DNA of 64,000 nt from an uncultured Burkholderiales bacterium (GCA_945952065.1 CAMFGY010000013.1:60157-124156), one strand, 5' to 3'; positions 18,135 through 28,411 are shown, numbered from the stretch's first letter. A program made the numbers and translations. Notes: a model not told the origin generated them from the sequence alone.

Positions 18135-19205
18135 TCAAGGCGCGGGCGGCACGCCGCTCAGTTGCGATCTTCGCTCAGGCTTGGGCAATTGCGCCAAGCG
18201 CTTCACCTCGGCATAGAAACGAGGCCAGTCTTCGCCCTGGCGAACGAGCAGCGCTTCAAAGGCCGGGCTCAGCTCGGTGTAGGCGGCCAAGAGCGCAAAG
18301 CTGGCATTGTTGGCGCGGGCAAACCAGCCGTCATAGCTGGCGTCACCACCCCAAGAGGCCTTGAGTTCGGCATAGTCTTGGCGCAGTTGCCGCATCAGCT
18401 CCGCCTTGGCACGGCGCTTTTCGGCCTCACTGGCGGCACTGCCGTACAAGGCCAGCAGGCGGCCTCGGTAGGCATCGGTCAACTCCCGGAACTGCTGCCG
18501 GCGCCATTGCCGCTGCTGATGCTCGGCCCGCAGCGCCTCGCCGGCTGCGCCGGAGTGGCGCGCCAACCAAGCCGCCGTGCCGCGCCGCTCCACGGCGGTG
18601 GCAAAGCTCTCATTGAACTGGGTGTCGTCGCTGGCGTAGGCCACCTGGTGCGCCAGTTCATGAAAAATCATGCCGGCCAACTCGGCCTCGGGATACTTGA
18701 TGAAAGTGTTCAGCAAAGGGTCGCCGCCGATCAGATTGCTCCACCCCAGGGTGGAGTAAGCCGGCACCGGATAGACCTGCACTTCCAGGCCCTCGGCACG
18801 CAGCTGCTCGGCATAGGCCTCAGCGGCTGCCCGGTCAAAATAACCGCGATAGCCGACGCATCCCATCACCGGAAAGCACCAGGTCTTCAAGCTCAGGCTG
18901 AGCTCGGCGCTGGCCACCACATTCCAAACAGCGGCCGGCCGGCCCAAATCGGCATAGCGGCGATAGCTGTCGTTGTCGGGCAGATGCAAGGCCTGCACCG
19001 CGAACTGGCGGATCTCTTGGCTGAGGCGCAGGCGTTCGCGCAGCTCCGCGGGCAAGGCCGGATCGTCCAGCCAGTCTTGCACCGGCCGCGCCGCCTGCAT
19101 CAAGCGCAGGTGCCCACCCAAGGACTGGCCCAAATAGCTCAGCGGGGCACAGCCGCCCAGCAAGCCCAATGCCGCCAGCAGCAGCGCCAAGCTGCGGCGC
19201 GCCAT
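18135..19205 (-). CDS. Lipoprotein aminopeptidase (zinc metallopeptidase, DUF2265 type)
   Basis: 356 residues from ATG 19205; a GTG at 19232 overlapping the upstream stop (GTGA) is an alternative. The N terminus MARRSLALLLAALGLLGGC is a lipoprotein signal with Cys in the lipobox LGGC. The zinc site HELAHQ and a downstream Glu in FNESFATAVERRG form a gluzincin-type site; WCFPVMGCVGYRGYFD is a family motif. It probably acts at the periplasmic face of a membrane on peptides. It sits directly after the molybdopterin oxidoreductase and 20 bp before the PHA-related gene. Substrate unknown. Confidence 0.87.
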   Translation of the reverse strand: MARRSLALLLAALGLLGGCAPLSYLGQSLGGHLRLMQAARPVQDWLDDPALPAELRERLRLSQEIRQFAVQALHLPDNDSYRRYADLGRPAAVWNVVASAELSLSLKTWCFPVMGCVGYRGYFDRAAAEAYAEQLRAEGLEVQVYPVPAYSTLGWSNLIGGDPLLNTFIKYPEAELAGMIFHELAHQVAYASDDTQFNESFATAVERRGTAAWLARHSGAAGEALRAEHQQRQWRRQQFRELTDAYRGRLLALYGSAASEAEKRRAKAELMRQLRQDYAELKASWGGDASYDGWFARANNASFALLAAYTELSPAFEALLVRQGEDWPRFYAEVKRLAQLPKPERRSQLSGVPPAP

Positions 19206-19228
19206 CACTCGCTGAGACCCGGTTTGGC

Positions 19229-21283
19229 TCACGCGGGCGCGGTCTCGTCGTCGGCCCGGGCCACTTCCACCAAGCAGTCATAAAAGCTCGGCGCGGCCCC
19301 CATATCGGTGAGCCTTTGGTGGGTGACTTCATTGACATTGCTGCCACGCGGACCGAGCTTGCGCCACCAGACACCCAGCCCATGGACCACGCCGGGCCTT
19401 GCGCGCTCACTGATGCGCAAACGGCAGTGGTAGTTGCCGCGTTCATTGAAGACCCGCACCAGCACCCCGTCTTTCAGACCGCGCTGAGCGGCGTCGTCCG
19501 CATGGATCTCCAGCAGCGGCTCGCCCTCAATATCGCGCAAGCTCTTCACATTGACAAAGCTCGAATTCAGAAAATTTCGTGCCGGCGGCGAAATCATGGC
19601 GAGCGGATAGCGAGCCGCCAGCTCGGGGCTGGAGGCACGGCTCTCGTAATTGGGCACATAGTCGGCGCCGCCCGCTTGAGCGCGGCCATTGGGGGTCAGG
19701 AATTGCCCCTCGGCAAATGGCGCCTCCTTCAGGGGCAAAGACTGCCAGCCCTGCGCGCGCAAGGCGTCGAAGTCAATCGCCTCGGTGAAGACTTGCCGCG
19801 CCAGTTGCTCATCGCTTTCTTGGAAGCAGGGTTCGTCAAAGCCCATGGCCGCGGCCAATTCGCGAAAGATCTGCGAATTCGGTTTGGCCTCGCCCAACGG
19901 CGCAATCGCCGGCTCGTTGATCAAAACATCGGTGTGGCCATAGCTGCTGTGCACATCCAGATGTTCCAGCTGCGTGGTGGCGGGCAAGACATAGTCGGCC
20001 AGATCCGCGGTGTCGGTCATGAAGTGCTCCAGCACCACAGTGAACAAGTCCGCACGCTGAAACCCTCGCACCACTTTGGGTGACTCGGGCGCCACCGCCA
20101 CCGGGTTGCTGTTGTAGACGATCAAGGCCTCAATTTGCGGGCCGAATTCCGGCGAGCTCGGGCGCAGCAAGTCGTCGCCAATGCTGCTCATATTGATGCT
20201 GCGCGCCGGGCTACTCCGTAGCGCGGGCAGGTCCAACTGCTCGTTCTTGTACGGCGCAAACCAGCCCGAGCTCGACAGCAGCAAGCCGCCCGCACGATGC
20301 CGCCAAGCGCCTGTCAAACAGGGCAACAAGGCCACCAAACGCACCGCATTGCCGCCGCCACGCACCCGTTGCATGCCGTAGTTGAGCCGAATGGCTGCGG
20401 GGGCCGTCGTGCCGTAGTCGCGCGCCAGGCACTGCACCTCGGCGACAGTGATGCCGCAGACCTCGGCGGTGCGCTCAGGCGGCCATTGCAAGGCCTTGGC
20501 GCGCAATTCGTCCCAGCCGTCCACATGCCGCTCCACATAGTCTGGGTCCAGCCAGTTGTTGACGATCAACTCGTGCATCAGCCCCAAGGCCAGCGCCCCG
20601 TCGGTGCCGGGCAGCAAGGCGATGTGCTGATGGCATTTGTCGGCGGTTTCGGTCTTGCGGGGGTCAATGCAGATCAGCTTGGCCCCAGCGCGCTTGGCTT
20701 GGTTGGCATAGGTCCAGAAATGCAGATTCGAGGCGATGGAATTGCTGCCCCAGATCAGAATCAAACGGCTCTCGGCAAAGAATGGCAGATGCATGCCGAC
20801 TTTGTGGCCATAGGTGGCGCTCAGGGCCGCAGCACCGGCCGAAGCACAAATGGTGCGTTCCAGGCGAGAAGCGCCCAAGCGGTTGAAGAAGCGCCCGGCC
20901 ATGGCCTCCCCTTGCACATAGCCCATGGTGCCGGCATAGCTGTAGGGCAAGATCGCTTGCGGATCGCGGGCTGCGATGGCCTGCAAGCGCGTCGCAATCT
21001 CGCGCAAGGCCGTCGCCCAGCTGACTTCTTCAAAGCGTGGCGCCTCGTGTTTGGCACTGACGCGGCGCAAGGGCTTGAGCACGCGCTCCGGGTGGTAGCT
21101 GCGCTCGGCATAGCGCGACACCTTGGTGCACAAAGCGCCATGGGTGCTGGGGTGGTCGGCCGCGCCTTGCACCTTGATCACGCGGTCGCCGGCCACGGTG
21201 ATGCGCAGCGCGCAGGTATCAGGGCAGTCGTGCGGGCAGGCGCCCTTCACGACACGGGTTTCAGTGAGCGTCAGATCTTGCAT
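19229..21283 (-). CDS. Molybdopterin-dependent oxidoreductase (DMSO reductase/formate dehydrogenase-like family)
   Basis: 684 residues from ATG 21283. An N-terminal [4Fe-4S] site is present (Cys 16, 20, 24 and 52 in CPHDCPDTC and GALC), followed by molybdopterin-binding domains: GTMGYVQGEAMAGRFFN, IWGSNSIASNLHFW, DPRKTETADK, and a C-terminal molydopterin dinucleotide domain (NEVTHQRLTDMG). There is no Tat signal, so it is cytoplasmic. Substrate is not clear; related proteins are annotated as formate dehydrogenase- or nitrate reductase-like, but the usual catalytic Cys/Sec motif of formate dehydrogenase is not evident. The lipoprotein gene follows with a 24-bp gap. No electron-transfer subunit gene is adjacent. 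Confidence 0.9.
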   Translation of the reverse strand: MQDLTLTETRVVKGACPHDCPDTCALRITVAGDRVIKVQGAADHPSTHGALCTKVSRYAERSYHPERVLKPLRRVSAKHEAPRFEEVSWATALREIATRLQAIAARDPQAILPYSYAGTMGYVQGEAMAGRFFNRLGASRLERTICASAGAAALSATYGHKVGMHLPFFAESRLILIWGSNSIASNLHFWTYANQAKRAGAKLICIDPRKTETADKCHQHIALLPGTDGALALGLMHELIVNNWLDPDYVERHVDGWDELRAKALQWPPERTAEVCGITVAEVQCLARDYGTTAPAAIRLNYGMQRVRGGGNAVRLVALLPCLTGAWRHRAGGLLLSSSGWFAPYKNEQLDLPALRSSPARSINMSSIGDDLLRPSSPEFGPQIEALIVYNSNPVAVAPESPKVVRGFQRADLFTVVLEHFMTDTADLADYVLPATTQLEHLDVHSSYGHTDVLINEPAIAPLGEAKPNSQIFRELAAAMGFDEPCFQESDEQLARQVFTEAIDFDALRAQGWQSLPLKEAPFAEGQFLTPNGRAQAGGADYVPNYESRASSPELAARYPLAMISPPARNFLNSSFVNVKSLRDIEGEPLLEIHADDAAQRGLKDGVLVRVFNERGNYHCRLRISERARPGVVHGLGVWWRKLGPRGSNVNEVTHQRLTDMGAAPSFYDCLVEVARADDETAPA

Positions 21284-21347
21284 GAGCGAACTATTGCACA
21301 AAGACCGAATCGGCTACGCTTGCGGCTCTGGCCCTTTGGGAGTCGAG

Positions 21348-21716
21348 ATGATGGATTCGCTGAGCGTGCTGTACTTGCTTCTTGGCACCGCCGTCGGTGC
21401 TCTCGCTGCGACGGGGTGGTGGCGTCGCCCGCTGCAGGCCAGCCGGGCACGTGTCAGCAAGCTGGAGGCCGCGCGCGAAGCACTCAAGCAACAAAACGCC
21501 CAGGCGCGCAAGCAGATCGAACAATTGCAAGCCGAGCTGGCCGAATTGCGGCACGCACTTGGCAAGGTCGATGCGGCTCGGGCCCAAGCCTTGCGCGTTC
21601 AAGCCGCCAGCCGAGAACGACCCGACACCGGGCCATTTCTGGGTGATGCCGCCCCCCACCTCAGCAACAGCGACGGTTTTGCCCAAACCCAAGTCTTTTT
21701 GCCCAAGCCGGAATGA
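21348..21716 (+). CDS. Small membrane-anchored coiled-coil protein
   Basis: 122 residues. One N-terminal membrane helix (VLYLLLGTAVGALAATGWW, residues about 6-24) is followed by a coiled coil of about 65 residues (SRARVSKLEAAREALKQQN and onwards, rich in Q, E, A, R) and a short unstructured tail. GGAG lies 6 bp before the ATG at 21348; a second ATG follows at once. No homologous family recognised. It begins 64 bp from the divergent molybdopterin oxidoreductase. Confidence 0.6.
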   Translation: MMDSLSVLYLLLGTAVGALAATGWWRRPLQASRARVSKLEAAREALKQQNAQARKQIEQLQAELAELRHALGKVDAARAQALRVQAASRERPDTGPFLGDAAPHLSNSDGFAQTQVFLPKPE

Positions 21717-21839
21717 GGCCTGGGGCACGGCGCCCGCAGCCGCACGCCGAGCCTCATGGCGGCAGTAAACTGCTCTTCCCATCTCTCAGACCCAGGTCGC
21801 TGCCACCTCGGCATGCGGCCGCTCGCGCTGACACCCGCC

Positions 21840-23036
21840 ATGAAGCCGATTGAATCCATTCTGCAAGACACCCCTGCCATCACCGCACTGCGGCGTGATC
21901 TGCATGCGCACCCCGAACTCTGCTTTCAAGAGCAACGCACCTCCGACCTGATCGCCAAGGTTTTGACCGACTGGGGCATTCCGGTGCATCGTGGCTTGGG
22001 CACGACCGGGGTGGTGGGCATCGTCAAGAACGGCAATTCCGACCGCGCCGTGGGGCTGCGCGCCGACATCGACGCCTTGCCGATGAGCGAGCACAACCAG
22101 TTCGCCCATGCCAGCACCTATCCCGGCAAGATGCACGCCTGCGGCCACGACGGCCACACCGCCATGCTGCTGGCAGCGGCCAAATACCTGTCCACCCATC
22201 GCAACTTTGACGGCACCATTTACTTGGTCTTCCAGCCCGCCGAAGAAGGCGGCGGCGGCGCCCGCGAAATGATCAAGGACGGGCTGTTCAAGCTTTTCCC
22301 CATGGAAGCCATGTTCGGAGCCCACAACTGGCCCGGCATGGCGGCCGGTCAGTTTGCCGTCAAGACCGGGCCGGTGTTCGCCTCCAGCAATGAATTCAAA
22401 ATCACTTTGCGAGGCAAAGGCGCCCACGCCGCCATGCCGCACAACGGCATCGACCCGGTGCCGGCGGCCTGCCAAATGGTGCAGGCCTTCCAGTCCATCA
22501 TCAGCCGCAACAAGCGGCCCATCGACGCAGGCGTGATCTCGGTGACCATGATCCACACCGGGGAGGCCACCAATGTCATCCCCGACTCCTGTGTGATCGA
22601 AGGCACGGTGCGCACCTTCACGCTGGAGGTGTTAGACATGATCCAGCGTCGCATGCAGCAGATGGCCGAGGCCACGGCGCAGGCCTTTGAAGTCAGTTGC
22701 GAATTCGAGTTCCGGCGCAACTACCCACCCACCATCAATCACCCCAAAGAAACCGAGTTTGTGCGCCAAGCTTTGAGCGAGATGGTGGGTGCCGCCCATG
22801 TGCAGGAGTTCGAGCCCACCATGGGGGCGGAGGACTTCAGCTTCTTCTTGCAAGAAAAGCCCGGCTGCTACTTCCTGATCGGCAATGGCGACGGCAGCCA
22901 CCGCGAAGGCGGCCATGGCATGGGCCCTTGCATGCTGCACAACCCCAGCTATGACTTCAATGACGAGTTGATTCCGCTCGGCGGTTCGATGTGGGTGCGC
23001 TTGGCCGAGGCCTGGCTGAAGCAGCCCCGGCCTTGA
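21840..23036 (+). CDS. M20 family amidohydrolase (hippurate hydrolase-like)
   Basis: 398 residues from ATG 21840 (KPIESILQDTPAITALRRDL); earlier in-frame starts exist but do not match the family. M20D peptidases/aminoacylases hydrolyse N-acyl amino acids. Metal ligands are visible in MHACGHDGHTAMLL (Cys and His), FQPAEEGGGGA (Glu pair), and near the C-terminal ends HxxxF-type motif EFEPTMGAEDFSFF. The dimerisation (lid) domain lies at about residues 185-300. Cytoplasmic, no signal peptide. A DUF2817 peptidase-like gene follows after 41 bp. Confidence 0.92.
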   Translation: MKPIESILQDTPAITALRRDLHAHPELCFQEQRTSDLIAKVLTDWGIPVHRGLGTTGVVGIVKNGNSDRAVGLRADIDALPMSEHNQFAHASTYPGKMHACGHDGHTAMLLAAAKYLSTHRNFDGTIYLVFQPAEEGGGGAREMIKDGLFKLFPMEAMFGAHNWPGMAAGQFAVKTGPVFASSNEFKITLRGKGAHAAMPHNGIDPVPAACQMVQAFQSIISRNKRPIDAGVISVTMIHTGEATNVIPDSCVIEGTVRTFTLEVLDMIQRRMQQMAEATAQAFEVSCEFEFRRNYPPTINHPKETEFVRQALSEMVGAAHVQEFEPTMGAEDFSFFLQEKPGCYFLIGNGDGSHREGGHGMGPCMLHNPSYDFNDELIPLGGSMWVRLAEAWLKQPRP

Positions 23037-23077
23037 ACCCTCAGGCCACTGGATCGAACGGGCCGGGCCCCTTGCGC

Positions 23078-24160
23078 ATGTCTGCCGCTGAACACTTCTC
23101 TCAAAGCTATGCCGAGGCGCGGGGCAAGTTTCTTGCGGCCGCAGCCGAAGCGGGCTTGGACGTCACGCCGCACTGGCATCCACTGCTGGGCCGCGAGGGC
23201 GAGCGACTGGCCCTGGATGTGCTGCGCCAAGGGCCTAAAGCGGCGCAGCGCCTGCTCATCATCAGCAGCGCCTGCCACGGCGTTGAAGGCTTTGCCGGCT
23301 CAGGCATTCAAACCGCCTTGCTGCGCGAGCCTCAGTGGCTGCAAGCGGTGGCCGACAGCGGCGTAGCGGTGCTCTACCTGCATGCGCTGAACCCCCACGG
23401 CTTTTCATGGTGGCGCCGCGTCACCCAAGAAGGCGTGGACCTGAACCGCAATTTCCACGACTTCCACCAGCCTTTGCCCCGCAACCCCGGCTACGAAGAA
23501 ATCGCCGCCGCCCTGCTGCCCCCGCATTGGCCGCCCAGCCCGGCCGACGACGCGGTGCTGGCCGACTATGCCAAACGCCATGGCCAAGCCGGCTTGCAAG
23601 CCGCCATCTCGGGCGGCCAGTACAGCCATGAGTTGGGTTTGTTCTACGGCGGCCGCGCACCCACCTGGAGCCAACAGACCTTGCGCCATGTGCTGGAAGA
23701 CCATGGCGCCGGCGTGCAGCATTTGGCTTGGATTGATCTGCACACCGGCTTGGGGCCGAGCGGCCATGGCGAGCGCATCTTCGCCGGGCATGATCACGAA
23801 GGTTCCTTGGCTCGCGCGCGATGCTGGTGGGGAGACGCCGTGACTTCGCTGGACGAAGGCAACTCCAGCTCCGCGCCCCTGGTGGGCATGATGTGGCAAG
23901 TCGCCGGGCAGATCTGCCCGCAAGCTCGCTACACCGGCATTGCGCTTGAGTTCGGCACCCTGCCCTTGCCGCAGATGATCGAGGCCTTGCGCGCTGACCA
24001 TTGGCTGGCCGCTCACCCGGAGGCGCCCAGCGATTTGGCCCGCGCCATCAAACAACAAATTCGCGACGCGTTTTACGTCGATACCGACCCATGGAAGCAA
24101 GCCCTGCAAGACCAGGCCCTGGAGGCCGGCCTTCAGGCATTGAAAGGTTTAAAAGCATGA
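23078..24160 (+). CDS. DUF2817 family protein (M14 carboxypeptidase-like hydrolase)
   Basis: 360 residues from ATG 23078 (MSAAEHFSQS). Features of the family: ISSACHGVEGFAGSG (Zn ligands His and Glu), NPHGFSWWRRVTQEGVDLNRNF (DLNRN motif as in M14 peptidases), LAWIDLHTGLGPSGHGE (His ligand) and ALEFGTLPL (Glu). The ligands suggest an active zinc hydrolase on peptides or amides; substrate unknown. The stop overlaps the next start as ATGA, so it is coupled with the DUF1415 gene. Confidence 0.87.
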   Translation: MSAAEHFSQSYAEARGKFLAAAAEAGLDVTPHWHPLLGREGERLALDVLRQGPKAAQRLLIISSACHGVEGFAGSGIQTALLREPQWLQAVADSGVAVLYLHALNPHGFSWWRRVTQEGVDLNRNFHDFHQPLPRNPGYEEIAAALLPPHWPPSPADDAVLADYAKRHGQAGLQAAISGGQYSHELGLFYGGRAPTWSQQTLRHVLEDHGAGVQHLAWIDLHTGLGPSGHGERIFAGHDHEGSLARARCWWGDAVTSLDEGNSSSAPLVGMMWQVAGQICPQARYTGIALEFGTLPLPQMIEALRADHWLAAHPEAPSDLARAIKQQIRDAFYVDTDPWKQALQDQALEAGLQALKGLKA

Positions 24161-24753
24161 GCAGCAGCCCCAGCGCAACGGTGCCCGAGTTGAGCCCACA
24201 AGAGATCGAGAAAGTCCAACAAGAGACCCAGTTCTGGCTGGAGAAGGCGGTGATCGGCCTGAACCTCTGCCCTTTTGCCAAGAGCGTTCATGTCAATCAA
24301 CGACTGCGTTATGTGGTCAGCCAAGCCGACACGCCGGAAGCCCTGCTGCGCGAGTTGGCCCATGAGCTCTTGAGTCTGATGCGTGCCGACCCGGACGAAG
24401 TCGAGACCACTTTGCTGATCCACCCCCGGGTGCTGACCGATTTTCTGGACTTCAATGACTTCATCGGCGCGGCCGACGCGCTGGTTGAAGACCTGGAGCT
24501 GGACGGCACGCTGCAAATCGCCAGCTTCCATCCTGACTTTCAATTCGGCGGCACCGAGCCGGGCGATGTCAGCAACTACACCAACCGTTCGCCCTACCCG
24601 ACGCTGCATCTGCTGCGCGAAAGCAGCATCGAACGCGCCACCGAAACCATGGCCGACACCGACGCCATCTATGAAGCCAATATGCAAACCCTGGAACGCA
24701 TTGGCCTGGAAGGCTGGCGCGCCTTGGGCCTCAAAGTCAGCGACAAGGCCTGA
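24157..24753 (+). CDS. DUF1415 domain-containing protein
   Basis: 198 residues. ETQFWLEKAVIGLNLCPFAKSV near the N terminus is the defining family motif (Cys-Pro-Phe-Ala); LASFHPDFQFGGTEPGDVSNYT and NRSPYPTLHLLRE are also typical (the first reads IASFHPDFQF here). Function unknown; cytoplasmic, no signal. Its ATG overlaps the DUF2817 stop. The conserved CPFA and His/Asp residues suggest an enzyme, but no reaction is established. Confidence 0.88.
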   Translation: MSSSPSATVPELSPQEIEKVQQETQFWLEKAVIGLNLCPFAKSVHVNQRLRYVVSQADTPEALLRELAHELLSLMRADPDEVETTLLIHPRVLTDFLDFNDFIGAADALVEDLELDGTLQIASFHPDFQFGGTEPGDVSNYTNRSPYPTLHLLRESSIERATETMADTDAIYEANMQTLERIGLEGWRALGLKVSDKA

Positions 24754-24886
24754 ATTGGGTTCAGAATCCCAATCAGATGCAGCGACTTGGGCCGTCTGGC
24801 TTGCATAAAGTTCTGAAGTCTTGGGACGCTGCGCTCCCCTGGCCCCGACCGTGCAGCACCCCGCACCCTTGAACCAAGAGGCATTT

Positions 24887-27211
24887 TTGAGCGAAACCAA
24901 AGCATCCAGCTCCTTGTTTGTCGCCATCGCCTTGGGCGCCAGCATTGGTTTGCTGGTGCCCGCCCTGATTGTGGGAGGCCTCTTGATTGGGCTGCGCGAG
25001 CCCCAAGTGGCTGAAGCCGCCATGCAGCAGGAGATGGAGGCCAAGCTGGACGTGCTGGGCAGCAGCTTGCCCGAGCTGCTGTGGAACTTGGACACCGTGG
25101 CGGCCCGCGAGGTGGTGGCGGCCGTGATGAAGTCGCCCGATGTGGTGCGCGTGGTGGTGCACGATGCCTCTCAAGGCGCACCCTTCATCGAAATGGAATT
25201 CCCGGACCGCAAAAAAGGCCGCAGCCTGAAGGGCGAGCGCGAGATTTTTCGCGGCCAAGCCCGGATTGGACAGCTGTCAGTGGAAGTCGATGACCAGCTC
25301 AGCACCGCGGCCCTGAGCCGGCAGCGTTGGCTGTATGCCGCCACCGTCGGCGGGCAGCTGCTGGCGTCCTTGGCCTTGATTCTGGCCTTGTTGAACTCCC
25401 GTTTGATGCGGCCCTTGCGGCGTCTGGGCGGCTTCGCCAATGACTTGGCCACCGGCCGCTTCGACGCCCAGCTGCCGCCCAGCAGCACCGATGAAATCGG
25501 CCAACTGGGCGGGCATCTGGACCATATGCGCAAGGCCTTGCAACAGCAGTTCGACGCCCAAAGAGCGCTGATCGAACGCCTGCGCGGCATGGCCGAGACC
25601 GTGCCCGGTGTGGTTTATCAACTGCGTCTGGGCCGCGACGGCAAGTATTCATTCGCCTATGTCAGTGAGGCGGTGAAAGACTATTTCCAGCTCTCTGCCA
25701 GCCGTCTGGGCAAAGACGCTGAACGATGGTTTGAGCAAATTGCGCCCGCCGACCGAGCGGCGGTGCGCGAGTCTTTGCAAGCCTCGGCACGCCAACTCAG
25801 CCCTTGGCAGCAGGAGTTCCGCACCTACCGCGCCGATGGCAGCGAACGTTGGCTGTATGGCAATGCCATCGCCCAGTTGGAGGACGGCGGCAGCGTGCTC
25901 TGGCATGGCTTTCTGACCGATATCTCCAGCCAGCGCCGTGACGCCCTGGAGTTGCTGCGCTATCGCAACCACCTGGAAGAACTGGTGGAGGCGCGCACCG
26001 CCGAGCTGGCCGAGGCCACCAAGGCAGCGCAGGCCGCCAGCTTGGCCAAGAGTGCGTTCTTGGCGAATATGAGCCACGAGATCCGCACGCCGATGAACGC
26101 CATCATCGGCCTGACCTATCTGGCCCAAAGCGACAGCACCGACCCCACACAACAACAGCGCCTACAAAAAGTGGCCGACGCCGCCGAGCATCTGCTCAGC
26201 GTCATCAACAAGGTGCTGGACTTCTCCAAGATCGAAGCCGGCAAGATGCAGCTCACCCACGCCGAGTTCACCATCCCCCAAGTCTTGGACGGCATCACCA
26301 GCATGCTGGCGCAGCAGGCCAATAAGAAGCAGCTGCAGATGCAAGTGGACATCGCACCTGAGCTGGCGACTCAGGTCTTGCTGGGTGATGCACAGCGCAT
26401 CACCGAGGTCTTGCTGAACTTCGGCGGCAACGCCTTCAAGTTCACGGAGAACGGCTTTGTTCGCTTCAGCGCGCGCATTGAGCGTGATCTGGGCACAGCC
26501 TTGCAGCTGCGCTTCGAGGTGCAAGACAGTGGCATTGGCATCAACGAAGAAGCTCAGGGTCGCCTGTTCCAGGACTTTGAACAGGCCGACAGCTCCACCA
26601 CCCGGCGCTATGGCGGCACCGGCCTGGGTCTGGCCATTTGCCGGCGCCTTGCCGAATTGATGCATGGCGAAGTCGGCGTGCAAAGTGCGCTGGGTGAAGG
26701 CAGCTGCTTCTGGTTCACACTTCGGGTGGACAAAAGCTCAGCGCCTGCTGTGCCCGAACTGCCGCAAGCCAAGCGCGGCCAAGCGGCGCGCGAGCTGCTG
26801 CAGCAGCAGTTCAGCGGCACCCGCATCTTGTTGGCCGAAGACAATGCGGTGAACCAAGAGGTGGCGGTGGCCTTGTTGGGCAGCGCCGGCCTGCAGGTGG
26901 ATGTGGCGCACGATGGTCAACAGGCCTTGCGCATGGCCAGCGAGCAGGACTACGGCTTGGTGCTGATGGATGTGCAAATGCCCTTGATGGATGGTTTGGA
27001 CGCCACCCGTGCCATCCGCGCCATGGAGCGCCAGCAGGGCCGGCCCAGCACCCCCATCTTGGCGATGACCGCCAATGCCTTTGCCGAAGAGCGACAGCGC
27101 TGCCTGGACGCCGGCATGAACGACCATGTGGCCAAGCCCGTGGTGGCTGAGCAGCTGTTTGCCACCTTGCATCAGTGGCTGAGCCAACGCAGCAAAACGC
27201 GCCCAGCCTGA
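24887..27211 (+). CDS. Hybrid sensor histidine kinase/response regulator with PAS domain
   Basis: 774 residues from a TTG start at 24887 with AGAGG 5 bp upstream; in-frame GTG 24851 and TTG 24821 lack such a site. TM1 (about 10-37), a short periplasmic domain of about 100 residues (FxEM-type sensor), TM2 (about 145-166), HAMP, a PAS domain (about 240-350), HisKA with [13 protein letters not shown] (His residue 397), HATPase ([27 protein letters not shown]) and a receiver with phospho-Asp in [12 protein letters not shown] (residue 695) and Lys in HVAKPV. No HPt domain is present, so a separate phosphotransfer partner is expected. It is isolated from any regulator gene. Signal unknown. Confidence 0.93.
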   Translation: MSETKASSSLFVAIALGASIGLLVPALIVGGLLIGLREPQVAEAAMQQEMEAKLDVLGSSLPELLWNLDTVAAREVVAAVMKSPDVVRVVVHDASQGAPFIEMEFPDRKKGRSLKGEREIFRGQARIGQLSVEVDDQLSTAALSRQRWLYAATVGGQLLASLALILALLNSRLMRPLRRLGGFANDLATGRFDAQLPPSSTDEIGQLGGHLDHMRKALQQQFDAQRALIERLRGMAETVPGVVYQLRLGRDGKYSFAYVSEAVKDYFQLSASRLGKDAERWFEQIAPADRAAVRESLQASARQLSPWQQEFRTYRADGSERWLYGNAIAQLEDGGSVLWHGFLTDISSQRRDALELLRYRNHLEELVEARTAELAEATKAAQAASLAKSAFLANMSHEIRTPMNAIIGLTYLAQSDSTDPTQQQRLQKVADAAEHLLSVINKVLDFSKIEAGKMQLTHAEFTIPQVLDGITSMLAQQANKKQLQMQVDIAPELATQVLLGDAQRITEVLLNFGGNAFKFTENGFVRFSARIERDLGTALQLRFEVQDSGIGINEEAQGRLFQDFEQADSSTTRRYGGTGLGLAICRRLAELMHGEVGVQSALGEGSCFWFTLRVDKSSAPAVPELPQAKRGQAARELLQQQFSGTRILLAEDNAVNQEVAVALLGSAGLQVDVAHDGQQALRMASEQDYGLVLMDVQMPLMDGLDATRAIRAMERQQGRPSTPILAMTANAFAEERQRCLDAGMNDHVAKPVVAEQLFATLHQWLSQRSKTRPA

Positions 27212-27286
27212 GCGCCGCGCCAATAGCGCGCAAGTAGCGGATTCAAGGCCGAGCGGGGCGCCAAGGGCCGCCGACCGCGGCGGCGC

Positions 27287-28321
27287 TCAGTTGGATTCTT
27301 TGATCAGCCGCCCTGAGCTGGCCTGAATGGGCCGCGCATTCATGGGGTAGAGCCGCGAGAAGATATTGATCTGGTTGCTGGAGAGCTGCACCGGTGTGCG
27401 CATCACCATCCACAGCACCCCTTCCGAGCAGGGCGGCGTGGTCAAGGAGCCCATATAGGTGTAGTAGGCCCGATCCACCGGCAGCAACTGGGTCAGATCA
27501 ATGAAACCCGGCCCTGGCAAGGCCTCGCCCTTTTCCAGCGGCAGATTGTTCCAAATGGTCTGAATCAAGGGCTGATCGCGGCCGCGCTCCAACAAGACCG
27601 CCACCACGGCCAGCTTGCCGTCAGGGTCTTTGTGCACCAGATGCGCCACCATATCGAATTGACGACCGTTGATGCGCTCTTCGCTGGGGCGGTGAAAGTG
27701 GAACTGTAGCAAGTCATAACGCCGACCCATGACGGTCAGCGAATTGCCCTGCGCCACATTGACTTGAATGGTGTGGCCGTTGTCCAGCACCGCAAAGCCG
27801 CTGGGGCGGTAGTCGAACTGGATCTTTTCCAGATCCACCCGAATCCCTTCACGGATATCGATGGGGCTTTGCCGCGTACCCACGGCGCACTGGCGGTTCT
27901 CGGGGCTCAACTCAGCCCAACGCTCCGGCGCCCCTTCGCCCGCATAGCCCCAGTGCACATGCGGGCTCGCATGAGCGGGTGCGGGCTCGGCCTTGCTGCT
28001 GGCCTTGGCATTCGGCTTGCTCCGGCTGCTGCCCTTGCTATTGCCCTCGCCTTTCGCGTCCGCCTCATCCTGGGCCGCTTTATTGGCCACCTTCATCTGG
28101 CCGGTGGCGCCACTGGGGCTGTTGCTGAGCCGCTCGGCCAGGCGCTTGCGCAAGACATCCAGCGGCTCCCCATCCGCCGACGCGGCTGCGGACTCCGCCG
28201 ACCGGGGCTTGGCTTCATTCGCTTGGGCCGCACCAAAGCTCAGCGCTGCAGCGAGCAGCAAGAACGGCAGCGCCCAAGCCCGGGGTGATTGATTGGCCCA
28301 GCAATTCCTGAAAACAGACAT
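27287..28321 (-). CDS. Alpha-type carbonic anhydrase with Lys/Ala-rich extension
   Basis: 344 residues. Signal peptide (cleavage near FGAAQA), a low-complexity region of about 80 residues rich in Ala, Lys, Ser and Glu, then the alpha carbonic anhydrase domain (about 120-340). Zn ligands His 208, 210 and 227 lie in QFHFHRPSEE and MVAHLVH; RQSPIDIREGI, GSLTTPPCSEGVLWMV and a C-terminal RLYPMNARP are also standard. It would hydrate CO2 in the periplasm. The extension is unusual in length; it may be a spacer or surface-binding tail. Own transcription unit, convergent to the hybrid kinase. Confidence 0.94.
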   Translation of the reverse strand: MSVFRNCWANQSPRAWALPFLLLAAALSFGAAQANEAKPRSAESAAASADGEPLDVLRKRLAERLSNSPSGATGQMKVANKAAQDEADAKGEGNSKGSSRSKPNAKASSKAEPAPAHASPHVHWGYAGEGAPERWAELSPENRQCAVGTRQSPIDIREGIRVDLEKIQFDYRPSGFAVLDNGHTIQVNVAQGNSLTVMGRRYDLLQFHFHRPSEERINGRQFDMVAHLVHKDPDGKLAVVAVLLERGRDQPLIQTIWNNLPLEKGEALPGPGFIDLTQLLPVDRAYYTYMGSLTTPPCSEGVLWMVMRTPVQLSSNQINIFSRLYPMNARPIQASSGRLIKESN

Positions 28322-28411
28322 GATTCAACGCTCCTGGGCGCTTGATCGCCCTGATCGACTCCTCATCGGCCGTTTTGACCTCCAGCTTGAGCCTGAGGTT
28401 CGGGCCGCAGC

